A DNA stretch of 38,339 bases from Oscillospiraceae bacterium (GTDB lineage: Bacteria > Bacillota > Clostridia > Oscillospirales > Oscillospiraceae). This document shows positions 1 through 8,931 of this stretch, one piece after another. The notes under the pieces are model-generated. The model saw only the letters and a list, made by a program, of their open reading frames with translations. It ran no database searches and was not told the DNA's origin. A program made the translations under genes and the position numbers. The stretch spans positions 1 to 38,339 of the forward strand of contig JAFQIL010000021.1 in the NCBI GenBank assembly GCA_017397565.1, written 5' to 3'. Position 1 is the stretch's first letter. The number at the start of each line of letters is the position of its first letter.

Positions 1-155
1 GCACGAATGAATAATTGATAATGAATAATGAATAATTGCGGTATTTCCTTCGGAAATGATTTTAAATATGTCGCCGAAGGCGACTCCTTCATTGTTCATT
101 ATTCATCATTCATTATTCATTAGCAGGCGCAGCCTGCCCGATAAATGGCAATTTG
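1..155. repeat. Dispersed folded element, copy 1 (cut by window start)
   Basis: Gene-free DNA made of two AT-rich inverted arms (about 6-40 and 90-122, built from AATGAATAATT-like words) around two compact hairpins: ATTTCC-TTC-GGAAAT near 44-58 and GTCGCC-GAA-GGCGAC near 71-85. A third hairpin GCAGGC-GCA-GCCTGC follows at 123-137, then the boundary motif CCCGATAAATGGCAATTTG at 137-155. The same modules recur at 4651-4830, 8932-9083, 12609-12681 and 17221-17312. It lies directly upstream of the promoter of the first gene. Function is unknown. Confidence 0.75.
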
Positions 156-195
156 TTGGCGGGACGGAGGGCGGAGAGTCGGTTTGCTTTGCCTC

Positions 196-224
196 TTGTT
201 TTTCCCGGTGTTTTGTGGTATGAT
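196..224 (+). promoter_or_regulatory. Sigma-A type promoter for the sugar dehydratase gene
   Basis: TTGTTT (196-201) and TATGAT (219-224) are separated by 17 bases, with an extended -10 TG at 216-217. It lies about 70 bases upstream of the chosen start codon. Confidence 0.65.
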
Positions 225-295
225 AGCAAAAATAATGGTTTTTATCGGATTTTTTGCCGATTTGGGAAGATACCTGTCTGATAGGGAGTGAAATC

Positions 296-2182
296 GTGAC
301 GAAAGATATGTATGCCGGATCAATAGAGTCCTATGGCCGAAGAGTTATTCTGCTGGGCGTTTTGGATTACCTGAGCATTTGGGTTTCCTTTTTTGCGGGT
401 CTGTGGATGCGGTTTGATTTCCGTTTTGAGGAGATCGATGCCAATTATCTTCAGGGCTTTGTGCGGTTTATGGGGATTTGGGGCGCAGTTTGTCTCCTCG
501 CGTTCTTGGTCTTCGGTCTGTATCGCAGTATTTGGCGGTTTGCCAGTGAGAATGAGCTGCTGCGGGTCGTTGGCACTTATTTCACATTGGGACTGGGCTT
601 GCTGGCATATTTACTGCTGGATAAGCATCAGCATATGCCCCGTTCGTTTTACGTTCTCGGCATGCTGCTGAGCTTTGCCTGCACAGTGTTTTTGCGGTTT
701 GCCTACCGGTTGTTCCGGGGCCTGCGGAAGCATCTGACGGCATTATCTGAACAGGCAGAAGGCAAGAAAGTCATGATCATCGGCGCCGGGGAAGCCGGAC
801 GGGCGCTGGTCACGGAGTTTAACAGCTCTCAGCATATTTCCGGACGGGTGGTTTGCGCCATTGACGACAATCCCAACAAGCGCAGCCGCCGGCTCTGCGG
901 CGTGCCTATTGTGGGTAACCGCGAGGATATCCCGGAAATGGCCCAAAGGTATCAGATCAACAAGATCATTGTGGCGATCCCCTCTATTGCGGCGTCGGAC
1001 AAAAAAGAGATTTTGGACATCTGCAGCACCACCGGCTGTCAGGTGCAGGTGCTGCCGGGCATCTATCAGATGGTCAACGAGGGCGTTTCTGTCAGCAATC
1101 TGCGAAAAGTTGATCCGCAGGATCTGCTGGGACGGGATCCCATACAGGTGAATTTGGATGAGATCCTAGCCTACATTTCCGGGAAAGTGGTTATGGTCAC
1201 CGGTGGCGGCGGCAGCATTGGCAGCGAGCTGTGCCGGCAGATCGCCCGGGCCAACCCCAAGCTGCTGATCGTTTTTGACATTTATGAAAATAATGCCTAC
1301 GAGATTCAGATGGAGCTGGAGCGGAAATATCCGCAGCTGAACCTGAAGGTGCTTATCGGCTCTGTGCGAAATACTGCCCGGATCGACGATGTTTTGGGCA
1401 CTTACCGTCCGGAGCTTGTGTTCCACGCCGCGGCCCACAAGCATGTGCCGCTGATGGAGGACAGCCCCAACGAGGCCATTAAAAACAATGTCTTCGGCAC
1501 CTACAAGATGGCTCAGGCAGCCAGCAAATACGGCGTCAAGCGGTTTGTGCTGATCTCCACCGACAAGGCAGTCAATCCCACCAATATCATGGGCGCGTCC
1601 AAGCGGCTGTGCGAAATGGTGGTGCAGATGATGAACCGCCAGTCGGATACGGAATTTGTGGCAGTGCGGTTCGGTAACGTTCTGGGCTCCAACGGCTCTG
1701 TCATTCCGTTGTTCCAGAAGCAGATCGAACAGGGCGGCCCGGTGACGGTGACACACCCCGACATTATTCGCTACTTCATGACCATTCCCGAGGCGGTGAG
1801 TCTGGTGCTTCAGGCGGGCTACTATGCCAAGGGCGGCGAAATTTTTGTGCTGGACATGGGTGAGCCGGTTAAGATCGACACCATGGCCCGGAATCTGATC
1901 CGGCTTTCCGGTTTTGAGCCGGATGTGGATATCAAGGTGCTCTATACCGGACTGCGGCCCGGTGAAAAGCTCTATGAAGAGCTGTTGATGAAGGAAGAAG
2001 GCCTGCAAAGCACCGCAAACAAGCTGATCCATGTGGGAAAACCCATTGAGATGGATGATGCGCTGTTCCAAAAGCAGCTGCAGCAGCTGGATGCGGCCTA
2101 CCGGGTGGAAGATCCCAACATGAAGGCGTTGGTGGCCGAGATCGTGCCGACCTATCATCCGCAGAAGGAAACAGTGCAATGA
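296..2182 (+). CDS. Membrane-bound nucleotide-sugar 4,6-dehydratase (WbpM/PglF/CapD family)
   Basis: A 628-residue polysaccharide-biosynthesis protein. Members of this family convert UDP-GlcNAc to the 4-keto-6-deoxy sugar that feeds rare-sugar and surface-glycan synthesis. The N-terminal ~140 residues hold four hydrophobic segments. A first Rossmann-type domain begins with GAGEAG (163-168) and a second with GGGGSIG (303-309). The catalytic region reads STDKAVNP then MGASK, giving Ser421/Thr422, Met432 and Lys436; the usual SDR tyrosine is replaced by methionine, as in WbpM-type enzymes. The GTG at 296 was chosen because AGGGAG (283-288) sits seven bases upstream; a TTG at 254 would add 14 residues but has no ribosome site, and ATG 308 is also possible. 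It appears monocistronic, with its own promoter and terminator. Confidence 0.88.
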   Translation: MTKDMYAGSIESYGRRVILLGVLDYLSIWVSFFAGLWMRFDFRFEEIDANYLQGFVRFMGIWGAVCLLAFLVFGLYRSIWRFASENELLRVVGTYFTLGLGLLAYLLLDKHQHMPRSFYVLGMLLSFACTVFLRFAYRLFRGLRKHLTALSEQAEGKKVMIIGAGEAGRALVTEFNSSQHISGRVVCAIDDNPNKRSRRLCGVPIVGNREDIPEMAQRYQINKIIVAIPSIAASDKKEILDICSTTGCQVQVLPGIYQMVNEGVSVSNLRKVDPQDLLGRDPIQVNLDEILAYISGKVVMVTGGGGSIGSELCRQIARANPKLLIVFDIYENNAYEIQMELERKYPQLNLKVLIGSVRNTARIDDVLGTYRPELVFHAAAHKHVPLMEDSPNEAIKNNVFGTYKMAQAASKYGVKRFVLISTDKAVNPTNIMGASKRLCEMVVQMMNRQSDTEFVAVRFGNVLGSNGSVIPLFQKQIEQGGPVTVTHPDIIRYFMTIPEAVSLVLQAGYYAKGGEIFVLDMGEPVKIDTMARNLIRLSGFEPDVDIKVLYTGLRPGEKLYEELLMKEEGLQSTANKLIHVGKPIEMDDALFQKQLQQLDAAYRVEDPNMKALVAEIVPTYHPQKETVQ

Positions 2183-2216
2183 AAAGGCTTGCTGCCAATT
2201 GGCAGCAAGCCTTTTT
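2182..2216 (+). terminator. Intrinsic terminator after the dehydratase gene
   Basis: A 15-bp stem (2182-2196 pairing with 2201-2216) with loop AATT, ending in five T residues, begins at the last base of the stop codon. Confidence 0.85.
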
Positions 2217-2234
2217 GCTATAAGGCGGGTGCTT

Positions 2235-2446
2235 GCCAATTCCCGTTTGTCGACCAGTGACCTACGGCATTGTAGGGGCGGCCATTGGCCGTCCGCCAAC
2301 AAATTGCAACGCAATTTGTTGGTTTTCCGCAGGAAAATAATCGATTATCGCCTTATGGCGATGTGATTTTGTTTCACAAAATCACGCGGACGAGCGATGC
2401 TCGCCCCTACTATCTCTAACGAAGCTGCCCGGGAAATGACAATTTG
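2235..2446. repeat. Composite hairpin-string element with REP-like ends
   Basis: The outer boundary motifs are GCCAATTCCCGTTTGTCG (2235-2252) and the inverted CCCGGGAAATGACAATTTG (2428-2446). Inside is a 139-bp block, 2272-2410, with 9-bp terminal inverted repeats GTAGGGGCG / CGCCCCTAC. Between them lies a run of consecutive hairpins: around 2279-2291 (CGGCCATTGGCCG), a 12-bp stem at 2296-2322, TTTTCC/GGAAAA at 2323-2335, ATCGCC-TTAT-GGCGAT at 2347-2362, a 10-bp stem with loop TTC at 2363-2385, and GAGC-GAT-GCTC near 2392-2402. The block end resembles the palindromes flanking the transposase at 10243. No protein-coding potential was seen. Confidence 0.7.
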
Positions 2447-2497
2447 TTGGTTTCCGATGAAAGAGTTTGAATTTTTTGAAAAAAAACTGTGATAGAC

Positions 2498-2526
2498 TGG
2501 AACTTACGGCGAAGCTGTGTTATAAT
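2498..2526 (+). promoter_or_regulatory. Candidate promoter for the U32 peptidase-family gene
   Basis: A perfect TATAAT (2521-2526) lies 17 bases after a weak -35, CTGGAA (2498-2503). The start codon follows about 28 bases later. Confidence 0.5.
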
Positions 2527-2553
2527 CCTTTTAAGTATAGCCTGAGGAAGATA

Positions 2554-4650
2554 ATGGAGAGAGATGTTATGTTGGAACTTTTGGCTCCTGCCGGATCCAT
2601 GGAGGCGCTGCGGGCTGCTGTGCAGAACGGCGCCAATGCGGTATATTTGGGCTGCGGCAGCTTTAATGCCCGTCAGGGCGCGAAAAATTTCACACCCCAA
2701 ATGCTGACGGAGGCGGTAAAATACTGCCATATCCGGGGCGTTCAGGTGCATTTGACTTTGAATACACTGGTTGCTGACCGGGAAATGTCGGAGCTGAGCG
2801 CTCTGATCCGTCATGCGGCTCTGAGCGGTGTGGATGCCTTTATCGTTCAGGATCTGGCGGTGGTGCAGCTTTGCCGTGCCATCGCGCCGGAGGTCAGCAT
2901 TCACGGCTCTACCCAAATGACGGTCCATTCTCTGTCCGGTGTTTTGATGTGCGCTGCCTGGGGTATGGACCGGGTGGTTTTGAGCCGGGAGCTGGGAAAG
3001 GAAGACATTGCCTATATCGTGAAAAACTCTCCGGTGGAGATCGAGGTTTTCGCCCACGGCGCTCTGTGTATGTGCTACAGCGGTCAGTGCTATCTTTCCA
3101 GCGCCATCGGCGGTCGCAGCGGCAACCGGGGTCGCTGTGCCCAGCCCTGCCGCCAAAGCTACGGCTACGGACGGTGGGAAAACAAGTATCCTCTGAGCCT
3201 GAAGGATAATTGTCTTGTGTGGTATCTGAAGGAGCTGCAGGAGCTGGGTGTTGCTTCCTTGAAGCTGGAGGGGCGGATGAAGCGGCCGGAGTATGTGGCG
3301 GCTGTCACCGGTGTGTACCGCAAGGCGCTGGATGAGGGTGTGGTCACCAATCAAATGCTGCAGACCCTGTCTGCCGCCTTTAACCGTCAGGGCTTTACCG
3401 ACGGCTATTATACCCAAAATACCGGAAGCCATATGTTTGGCGTCCGGGAGGACAAATATGACGATGCCAAGTGGCTGCAGCAGATCCGTCAGACCTATGA
3501 AACGACGGAAAACAGCCTGGTCGGGGTAAAATTCCAATGTCAGGTGGTTGCTGCCGGCAGTGTGCTGACGGTGACAGATCCGGAGGGGCGCAGCTGCACC
3601 GTTTACGGTCCGCGGCCGGAGCTGGCACGGAATCTGCCGTTGACGGAGGAGGTTTTGACCACCCGTCTGGAAAAAACCGGCGGCACTCCCTATTTCTGCT
3701 CGGAAATAGAGTGCGCTGTGGAGCCGGGTCTGACCATGAGCGCCTCTGCCATCAACACCATGCGGCGGGATGCGCTGAGTCAGCTGACAGCCCTGCGGAG
3801 CCGGCGGGAACAGCCCCGGCTGGGAAGGCCGGAAAAGGTGGCTAAGTTCCAGGGCTTCCGGGAGACACCCGGCTTGACCGTGCAGATCACCACCCGGGAG
3901 CAGATCACCCCGGCGCTTTTGAAGATGCCCTTACAGGCGCTGTATGTGCCGCTGCACATTCTTGTGCAGGACCCGGAGCTCTGCGTGGCACTGACCGACA
4001 AGGTGACGGTGGCGGCTGTACTTCCCAGAATCATTCACGACCGGGAAATGCCCCAGCTGCGGCAGGATCTGAGCCTGATCCGCCACAGCGGTGTCCGTCA
4101 GGTTCTGGTGGGCAATTTGGGTCATGTTTTGGTGGCGCGGGAGTGCGGCATGCAGGCCCGGGGCGATTTCGGCCTGAATCTTTTCAATTCCCGGGCGGTC
4201 AGCGCCATGCGGGAGCTGAAGCTGCTCTCGGCCACACTGAGCTTTGAAATGACCCTGCCCCAGATCCGGGATGTGAGCAAGGCGGTGCCTTGTGAGATCT
4301 TTGCCTATGGGCGGCTGCCTTTGATGATTACGGAAAACTGTGTTATTCGGGGCCGTACCGGAAGCTGCACCTGTCATATGGGCAGCGTTAAGCTGACGGA
4401 TCGTACCGGCGCGGATTTTCCCGTGATCCGGGACGGTGACAAGTGCCGCAGCGTGGTGCTCAACGGCAAAAAGCTGAGCTGGCTGGATCGGCGGGATGAC
4501 TTGAGCCGGCTGGGACTGTGGGCATTGCGGCTGTATTTTACCACGGAAAATCCCCGGGAAGTGGATCAGGTACTGTCTTGCTGGGACCGCCCCACGCCCT
4601 TTGACCCCGGTGCCTGCACAAGAGGACTCTACTTAAGAGGACTGGAATAA
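2554..4650 (+). CDS. U32 peptidase-family protein with C-terminal extension
   Basis: About 698 residues. The N-terminal half is a typical U32 domain: it opens LELLAPAGSMEAL and contains the family signature around EVFAHGALCMCYSG with further cysteines in RGRCAQPC. U32 proteins such as RlhA, TrhP and UbiU are linked to tRNA/rRNA hydroxylation or other oxygen-independent hydroxylations, and some bind an Fe-S cluster through conserved cysteines. The second half is the long extension seen in larger family members and has another cysteine group (GRTGSCTCHMG). The exact substrate cannot be assigned from sequence. Start: ATG 2554 has GAGGAAG just upstream; ATG 2569, preceded by GGAGAGAG, is an equally plausible start five codons later. 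A repeat element begins right at the stop codon. Confidence 0.85.
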   Translation: MERDVMLELLAPAGSMEALRAAVQNGANAVYLGCGSFNARQGAKNFTPQMLTEAVKYCHIRGVQVHLTLNTLVADREMSELSALIRHAALSGVDAFIVQDLAVVQLCRAIAPEVSIHGSTQMTVHSLSGVLMCAAWGMDRVVLSRELGKEDIAYIVKNSPVEIEVFAHGALCMCYSGQCYLSSAIGGRSGNRGRCAQPCRQSYGYGRWENKYPLSLKDNCLVWYLKELQELGVASLKLEGRMKRPEYVAAVTGVYRKALDEGVVTNQMLQTLSAAFNRQGFTDGYYTQNTGSHMFGVREDKYDDAKWLQQIRQTYETTENSLVGVKFQCQVVAAGSVLTVTDPEGRSCTVYGPRPELARNLPLTEEVLTTRLEKTGGTPYFCSEIECAVEPGLTMSASAINTMRRDALSQLTALRSRREQPRLGRPEKVAKFQGFRETPGLTVQITTREQITPALLKMPLQALYVPLHILVQDPELCVALTDKVTVAAVLPRIIHDREMPQLRQDLSLIRHSGVRQVLVGNLGHVLVARECGMQARGDFGLNLFNSRAVSAMRELKLLSATLSFEMTLPQIRDVSKAVPCEIFAYGRLPLMITENCVIRGRTGSCTCHMGSVKLTDRTGADFPVIRDGDKCRSVVLNGKKLSWLDRRDDLSRLGLWALRLYFTTENPREVDQVLSCWDRPTPFDPGACTRGLYLRGLE

Positions 4651-4830
4651 ACGATAAATTGCCATTTCTCGTGCTGACGCACGAATTGATAATGGATAAT
4701 TGATAATTGACAATTGTGGTATTTCCTTCGGAAATGATTTAAAATGTCGCCTTTGGCGACACCTTAATTGTCCATTGTCAATTTTCAATTGTCAATTGGC
4801 AGCCATCGGCTGCCCGATAAACGGGAATTT
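4651..4830. repeat. Dispersed folded element, copy 2
   Basis: It fills the gap from the U32 stop codon to eight bases before the maf ribosome-binding site. Modules in order: CGATAAATTGCCATT (4652-4666), hairpin TCGTGC-TGAC-GCACGA (4669-4684), an AT-rich arm, ATTTCC-TTC-GGAAAT (4721-4735), TGTCGCC-TTT-GGCGACA (4745-4761), a complementary AT-rich arm, GCAGCC-ATC-GGCTGC (4799-4813), and the boundary CCCGATAAACGGGAATTTG (4813-4831). Confidence 0.8.
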
Positions 4831-4849
4831 GATTTTTAAGGAGCACGGT

Positions 4850-5431
4850 ATGCAACTGATATTAGCATCCCAGTCGCCCCGGAGACGGGAGCTTTTGGGA
4901 CTTTTTGGGATCCCCTTTACTGTCCGTGTGGCTGATGTGGATGAGACCATGGAGCCGGGAAAGGATCCCTGTGATCAGGTGGCCCGGGTCAGCCGCCGGA
5001 AGGCTTTGGCCGTCCCCCGGGAGGACACCGATGTGGTGGTGGCGGCAGATACCATTGTGGTATGTGACGGGCAGATCCTGGGAAAGCCGGAATCGGAAGA
5101 ACGGGCGGTACAAATGCTGCGGCTCCTTTCCGGGCGGGATCATCAGGTGATGACCGGCCTGACAGTGGTTCGGGGAGAGAAGCTCCGGACGGTGACGGAA
5201 GTGACAGATATTCATTTCCGGCAGCTGTCTGAAAAAGAGATTCAAAGGTATGTTGCCACCAAAGAGCCCATGGACAAAGCGGGGGGCTACGGTATCCAGG
5301 GCGGCGCCGCCCTGTTTGCGGAACGGTTGGTGGGCGATTATTATAATGTAGTGGGCTTGCCGGTTTGCCGGCTGCAGCAGCTGTTGGCGGAGCTTGCGCC
5401 GGAGCTGCTGGATGTCAAGGAGGAGCTATGA
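4850..5431 (+). CDS. maf: Maf-family nucleoside triphosphate pyrophosphatase
   Basis: 193 residues. Maf proteins hydrolyse non-canonical or modified dTTP/UTP/CTP to the monophosphate and pyrophosphate, and are linked to septum control. The family motifs are present: N-terminal LASQSPRRRELL (5-16), AADTIVV with Asp67, GKPES, and YGIQGGAA near the C-terminus. ATG 4850 follows AAGGAG (4838-4843) by six bases; the open frame extends further upstream only through the repeat element. It is the first gene of a four-gene cell-shape operon and its stop codon overlaps the mreC start (ATGA). Confidence 0.9.
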   Translation: MQLILASQSPRRRELLGLFGIPFTVRVADVDETMEPGKDPCDQVARVSRRKALAVPREDTDVVVAADTIVVCDGQILGKPESEERAVQMLRLLSGRDHQVMTGLTVVRGEKLRTVTEVTDIHFRQLSEKEIQRYVATKEPMDKAGGYGIQGGAALFAERLVGDYYNVVGLPVCRLQQLLAELAPELLDVKEEL

Positions 5432-6258
5432 AGCATTGGTTTTCAAAAAAGGTACGGGTGGCTTTGGTGCTGGCACTGCTGCTGGCAGCCGGCCTGACAG
5501 TAGCCAAAAGTCTGACGGGGCTGTCCTTAGGGGAAATGACAGTGCAATATGTGCTGACCCCTATGCGCACCGCCGCCAGCAAGCTTACGGATAAAGCGGA
5601 GCAGCTGTACAGCTATATCTTCCGTTATGAGACCCTTGCTGCCGAAAACGAAGCTTTGAAGCAGCAGCTGGCGGAGATGGAGGATGTTGCCCGGGATGCC
5701 GATGCCATGTCCCGGGAGCTGAAGCGCCTGCGGGAGCTTCTGCAGCTGAAGGAGCAGCATTCCGATTATGAGCTTTTGGATGGCTACATCATCGCCCGGG
5801 ATTCGGTGGACTGGAACAGCAGTCTTACCATCAACCGGGGCAGTGACCATGGCCTGGAAGTGGGTATGTGCGCCATTACCTCCGGCGGTGAGGTGGTGGG
5901 CCTGATCAGCGAAGTGGGCAAAAACTATGCCGTCATCAAGACGATCATGGACAGCTCCCTGCAGATCAGCGGCATCGTTGCCTCCTCCGGCTACAGCGGC
6001 ATGGTGGTAGGCGGTTATCAGAACGGTCTGGAAGAAATGCTGCGGATGGAATATCTGCCCTCCTCCGCGGTTTTGAGAAACAGCGATCAGGTGGTCACCG
6101 CCGGCTCTACCATGTATCCGAGGAATCTGGTTTTGGGTAAGGTCGTGGACGCGTCCTATACGGAAACCGGCGTTGCCAAATATGCCATTTTGGAACCGGC
6201 GGCAGAGATCACCGGTTTGGAGCAGGTGTTTGTGATCGTAGGCTTCCAGGTGGGGTAA
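5428..6258 (+). CDS. mreC: Rod shape-determining protein MreC
   Basis: 276 residues. MreC is the extracytoplasmic scaffold of the elongasome and contacts PBP2. One N-terminal membrane segment (about 10-26) is followed by a coiled coil (about 55-95, rich in E/L/K/Q heptads) and the beta-rich MreC domain, with the typical VDWNSSLTINRGSDHGL stretch and a GYSGMVVGG segment. ATG 5428 has a very strong site, AAGGAGGAG, four bases before it and overlaps the maf stop, so translational coupling is likely. No mreB lies in the window, a common arrangement in Clostridia. Confidence 0.92.
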   Translation: MKHWFSKKVRVALVLALLLAAGLTVAKSLTGLSLGEMTVQYVLTPMRTAASKLTDKAEQLYSYIFRYETLAAENEALKQQLAEMEDVARDADAMSRELKRLRELLQLKEQHSDYELLDGYIIARDSVDWNSSLTINRGSDHGLEVGMCAITSGGEVVGLISEVGKNYAVIKTIMDSSLQISGIVASSGYSGMVVGGYQNGLEEMLRMEYLPSSAVLRNSDQVVTAGSTMYPRNLVLGKVVDASYTETGVAKYAILEPAAEITGLEQVFVIVGFQVG

Positions 6259-6262
6259 GAAT

Positions 6263-6841
6263 ATGAGAAGACAAAAGGATTTCAGGCCGGATCCTACGGA
6301 GGCGTCCTGGAAAAACAGACTGCATTTGACCAAAAGTCAGCGAAGCAGTCTTCTGAAATGGATATTATACGGGCTATTCCTGCTGCTGCTGTCGCTGGTG
6401 CAGGACACGGTGATGAGCCGCTTGGCGTACCGGGGTGCCACAACAGATCTGGTTCCCTGCGGCATTTTGCTGATTTGTCTGCTGCAGGATCCGGATTCCG
6501 GTGGGATCTTTGCCTTGATCGGTTCGACCCTGTATGTGTTTTCCGGTTCGGCGCAGGGGTACTACTGCATTGTGCTGCTGACTTTCCTGGGTGTGCTGCT
6601 GAACATTCTGCGTCATACCCTGCTGAGCAGACGCTTTCGCTCCATCTTCCTGTGTATGATTGTGGGACTGATGGTGTATGAGCTGGCGGTATTTGCCTTC
6701 GGCCTGTTCCTGGGGAATACCTATTTCAGCAGAATATCTGTATTTGTGACCACCGGTATCCTGAGCATTGTCGCGATACCGATCCTATATCCCATCGCGT
6801 TTTCTGTCAGCAAAATTGGAGGAGAAAAATGGAAAGACTGA
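6263..6841 (+). CDS. mreD: Rod shape-determining protein MreD
   Basis: 192 residues with a charged ~30-residue cytoplasmic start and about five hydrophobic segments. MreD proteins are poorly conserved, so the call rests on topology, size, an LVPCGILLICLLQDP segment resembling the family, and position between mreC and a PBP2 gene. It starts four bases after mreC with GGTGGGG upstream, and its end overlaps the next gene by 13 bases. Confidence 0.82.
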   Translation: MRRQKDFRPDPTEASWKNRLHLTKSQRSSLLKWILYGLFLLLLSLVQDTVMSRLAYRGATTDLVPCGILLICLLQDPDSGGIFALIGSTLYVFSGSAQGYYCIVLLTFLGVLLNILRHTLLSRRFRSIFLCMIVGLMVYELAVFAFGLFLGNTYFSRISVFVTTGILSIVAIPILYPIAFSVSKIGGEKWKD

Positions 6842-8931
6842 CCCGTGCCAGAGCTGGCTTACTGCTGGCGCTGTTTATTGTGATCATTGGCCTGTTTGCC
6901 GTGCGGCTGTACGATCTGCAGATCGTGGAGTCTGACGGCAAAGGCGATAATGTAAAGACCTTTACCACCATCACCCGGGTGAAGGCGGCAAGAGGCGAGA
7001 TATTGGACTGTCACGGCAACAAGCTGGTGACCAACCGGGCCAGCTATGATCTGGTGTTTAACCATTTCGTGCTGCTCAGCTCCGACAATCCCAACCAGTC
7101 CCTGAGGACCCTGGCGGCCCTGTGCCGGGAACAGGGTATTGACTATGTGGATCATTTTCCCATGACCACCAAAGCACCCTTTGACTATACCTTAAATGAC
7201 TACAACTCCACCTGGCAGGGATATTTTCAGAAGTTTTTGGCGGAACGGGCCAAGCTGGATACGGATGTGTCGGCAGCTTTGCTGATGTCTCAGCTTCGCA
7301 GCTTCTATAAGATCCCTGCCGATTGGTCGGACGAAGATGCCCGGGCGGTTATCGGCCTGCGCTATGAGCTGGCTCTGCGGCAGGAGCTTACCAATTTGTC
7401 CAACTATGTATTCTTAGAGGATGCTTCTACGGAGGAGCTGTCTGCCATTTTGGAGCTGAACATTCCCGGCTTGCGGACAGAAGCCTCCACCGTGCGGGAA
7501 TATGCCACCAACTGCGCTGCCCATATTCTGGGCTATGTAGGCGCGATGACTGAGGAGCAGTGGCAGGAATATAAGAAGCTGGATGGCTATGAAATGGATG
7601 CCCAGGTGGGTCAAACCGGCCTGGAGCAGGCTTTTGAAGAGTATCTTCACGGCGTGGACGGCTACCGGGTGGATGTGACCACGGTGGATGGTACCATTTT
7701 GGAGCAGTATTACCGGAAAGACCCGGTAACCGGTGAGGAAATGCGCCCGGTTTCCGGAAAGAATGTGGAGCTGACCATCGACCTTGCTCTGCAGAAGACG
7801 GCAGAGGAATCCCTGGACCGTGTATTCAAGGGTCTGAAGAATCAGGAAGAGGGAGCGGTTGGACAGGACGCCGAAGGCGGCGCTGCGGTGGCCATCGATA
7901 TCAAAACCGGAAAAATTCTGGTTTGTGCCAGCTATCCTACCTACGATCTTTCTACCTTCTTTGAGAATTATGAGCAGATCCTGGAGGCTGACTACGGCCC
8001 GCTGAACAACCGTCCCCTGCAGATGACCTATGCCCCCGGCTCCATTTATAAGCCGGCCATGGTGGTTGCGGCCATCGACAGCGAACATATCAAACCTACC
8101 ACCCAGATCATGGACCACGGTATTTATACGGAATATTATGATCAGGGCTTTGCGCCCAAATGTCTGTCCTATACCCTGTCCGGCGGCACCTACACCCACG
8201 GTGCCATCTGCGCATCTGAGGCGCTGATGTACTCGTGCAACTATTTCTTCTATGATTTGGGCGACCATATGGGTCTGAGCACCATGGATTCTACGGTGAA
8301 GGGCTTTGGCTTGGGTGAGTACACCGGCGTGGAGCTGCCGGAAAAGAAGGGCTACCGCGCAAACCCCGAAAGCAAAAAGATCCTCCATACCGGAGAGGAC
8401 GCCTATTGGTATCAGGCTGACCAGATCATGTCGGCCATCGGTCAGTCAGACAACCAGTTTACGCCCATGCAGATGTGTGTGTATATGTCTACGCTCTTAA
8501 ATCAGGGTGTCCGCTACAGAGCCACCTTCCTGAATCGGGTAGTATCTTCAGACTACCGCGACACCATCGTGCAAAACGCACCGGAGGTTATGAGCGTTAT
8601 GGAGGTATCGGATACGGCTCTACAGACCTGTAAGGAAGGTATGCGGGCAGCGGTTACCCATCCCATGGGTACTGCTCACGTTGTCTTTGGCGGTTATCCC
8701 CGGGAAGTGGGCGCCAAGACAGGTACTGCCGAACACGGTTCCGGCGGTTCCGATAACGGCTCTTTTGCCTGCTTTGCCCCCTATGATGATCCCCAGATCG
8801 CCATTATTATCTTTGGCGAGAAGTGCGGCGGTGGTTCTTTGGTAGGCAGCGTGGCCCGGGACATTCTGAATGTTTGGTATACCACGGTCAACGCCGGTGA
8901 TATCAACAGCAACGAAAACGGTGTCAGCTAA
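6829..8931 (+). CDS. mrdA: Penicillin-binding protein 2 (elongasome transpeptidase)
   Basis: 700 residues, class B PBP. It cross-links peptidoglycan during side-wall synthesis and acts outside the membrane with a partner such as RodA. There is one N-terminal membrane anchor (about 8-28), then the PBP dimer/pedestal domain (RVKAARGEILDCHGN), then the transpeptidase domain with all three active-site motifs: Ser405-Ile-Tyr-Lys408, Ser469-Cys-Asn471 and Lys630-Thr-Gly632. The start has GGAGGAG upstream, inside the 3' end of mreD. The gene order maf-mreC-mreD-pbp2 supports the elongasome role over the division PBP (FtsI). The stop codon TAA runs directly into a repeat element. Confidence 0.92.
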   Translation: MERLTRARAGLLLALFIVIIGLFAVRLYDLQIVESDGKGDNVKTFTTITRVKAARGEILDCHGNKLVTNRASYDLVFNHFVLLSSDNPNQSLRTLAALCREQGIDYVDHFPMTTKAPFDYTLNDYNSTWQGYFQKFLAERAKLDTDVSAALLMSQLRSFYKIPADWSDEDARAVIGLRYELALRQELTNLSNYVFLEDASTEELSAILELNIPGLRTEASTVREYATNCAAHILGYVGAMTEEQWQEYKKLDGYEMDAQVGQTGLEQAFEEYLHGVDGYRVDVTTVDGTILEQYYRKDPVTGEEMRPVSGKNVELTIDLALQKTAEESLDRVFKGLKNQEEGAVGQDAEGGAAVAIDIKTGKILVCASYPTYDLSTFFENYEQILEADYGPLNNRPLQMTYAPGSIYKPAMVVAAIDSEHIKPTTQIMDHGIYTEYYDQGFAPKCLSYTLSGGTYTHGAICASEALMYSCNYFFYDLGDHMGLSTMDSTVKGFGLGEYTGVELPEKKGYRANPESKKILHTGEDAYWYQADQIMSAIGQSDNQFTPMQMCVYMSTLLNQGVRYRATFLNRVVSSDYRDTIVQNAPEVMSVMEVSDTALQTCKEGMRAAVTHPMGTAHVVFGGYPREVGAKTGTAEHGSGGSDNGSFACFAPYDDPQIAIIIFGEKCGGGSLVGSVARDILNVWYTTVNAGDINSNENGVS

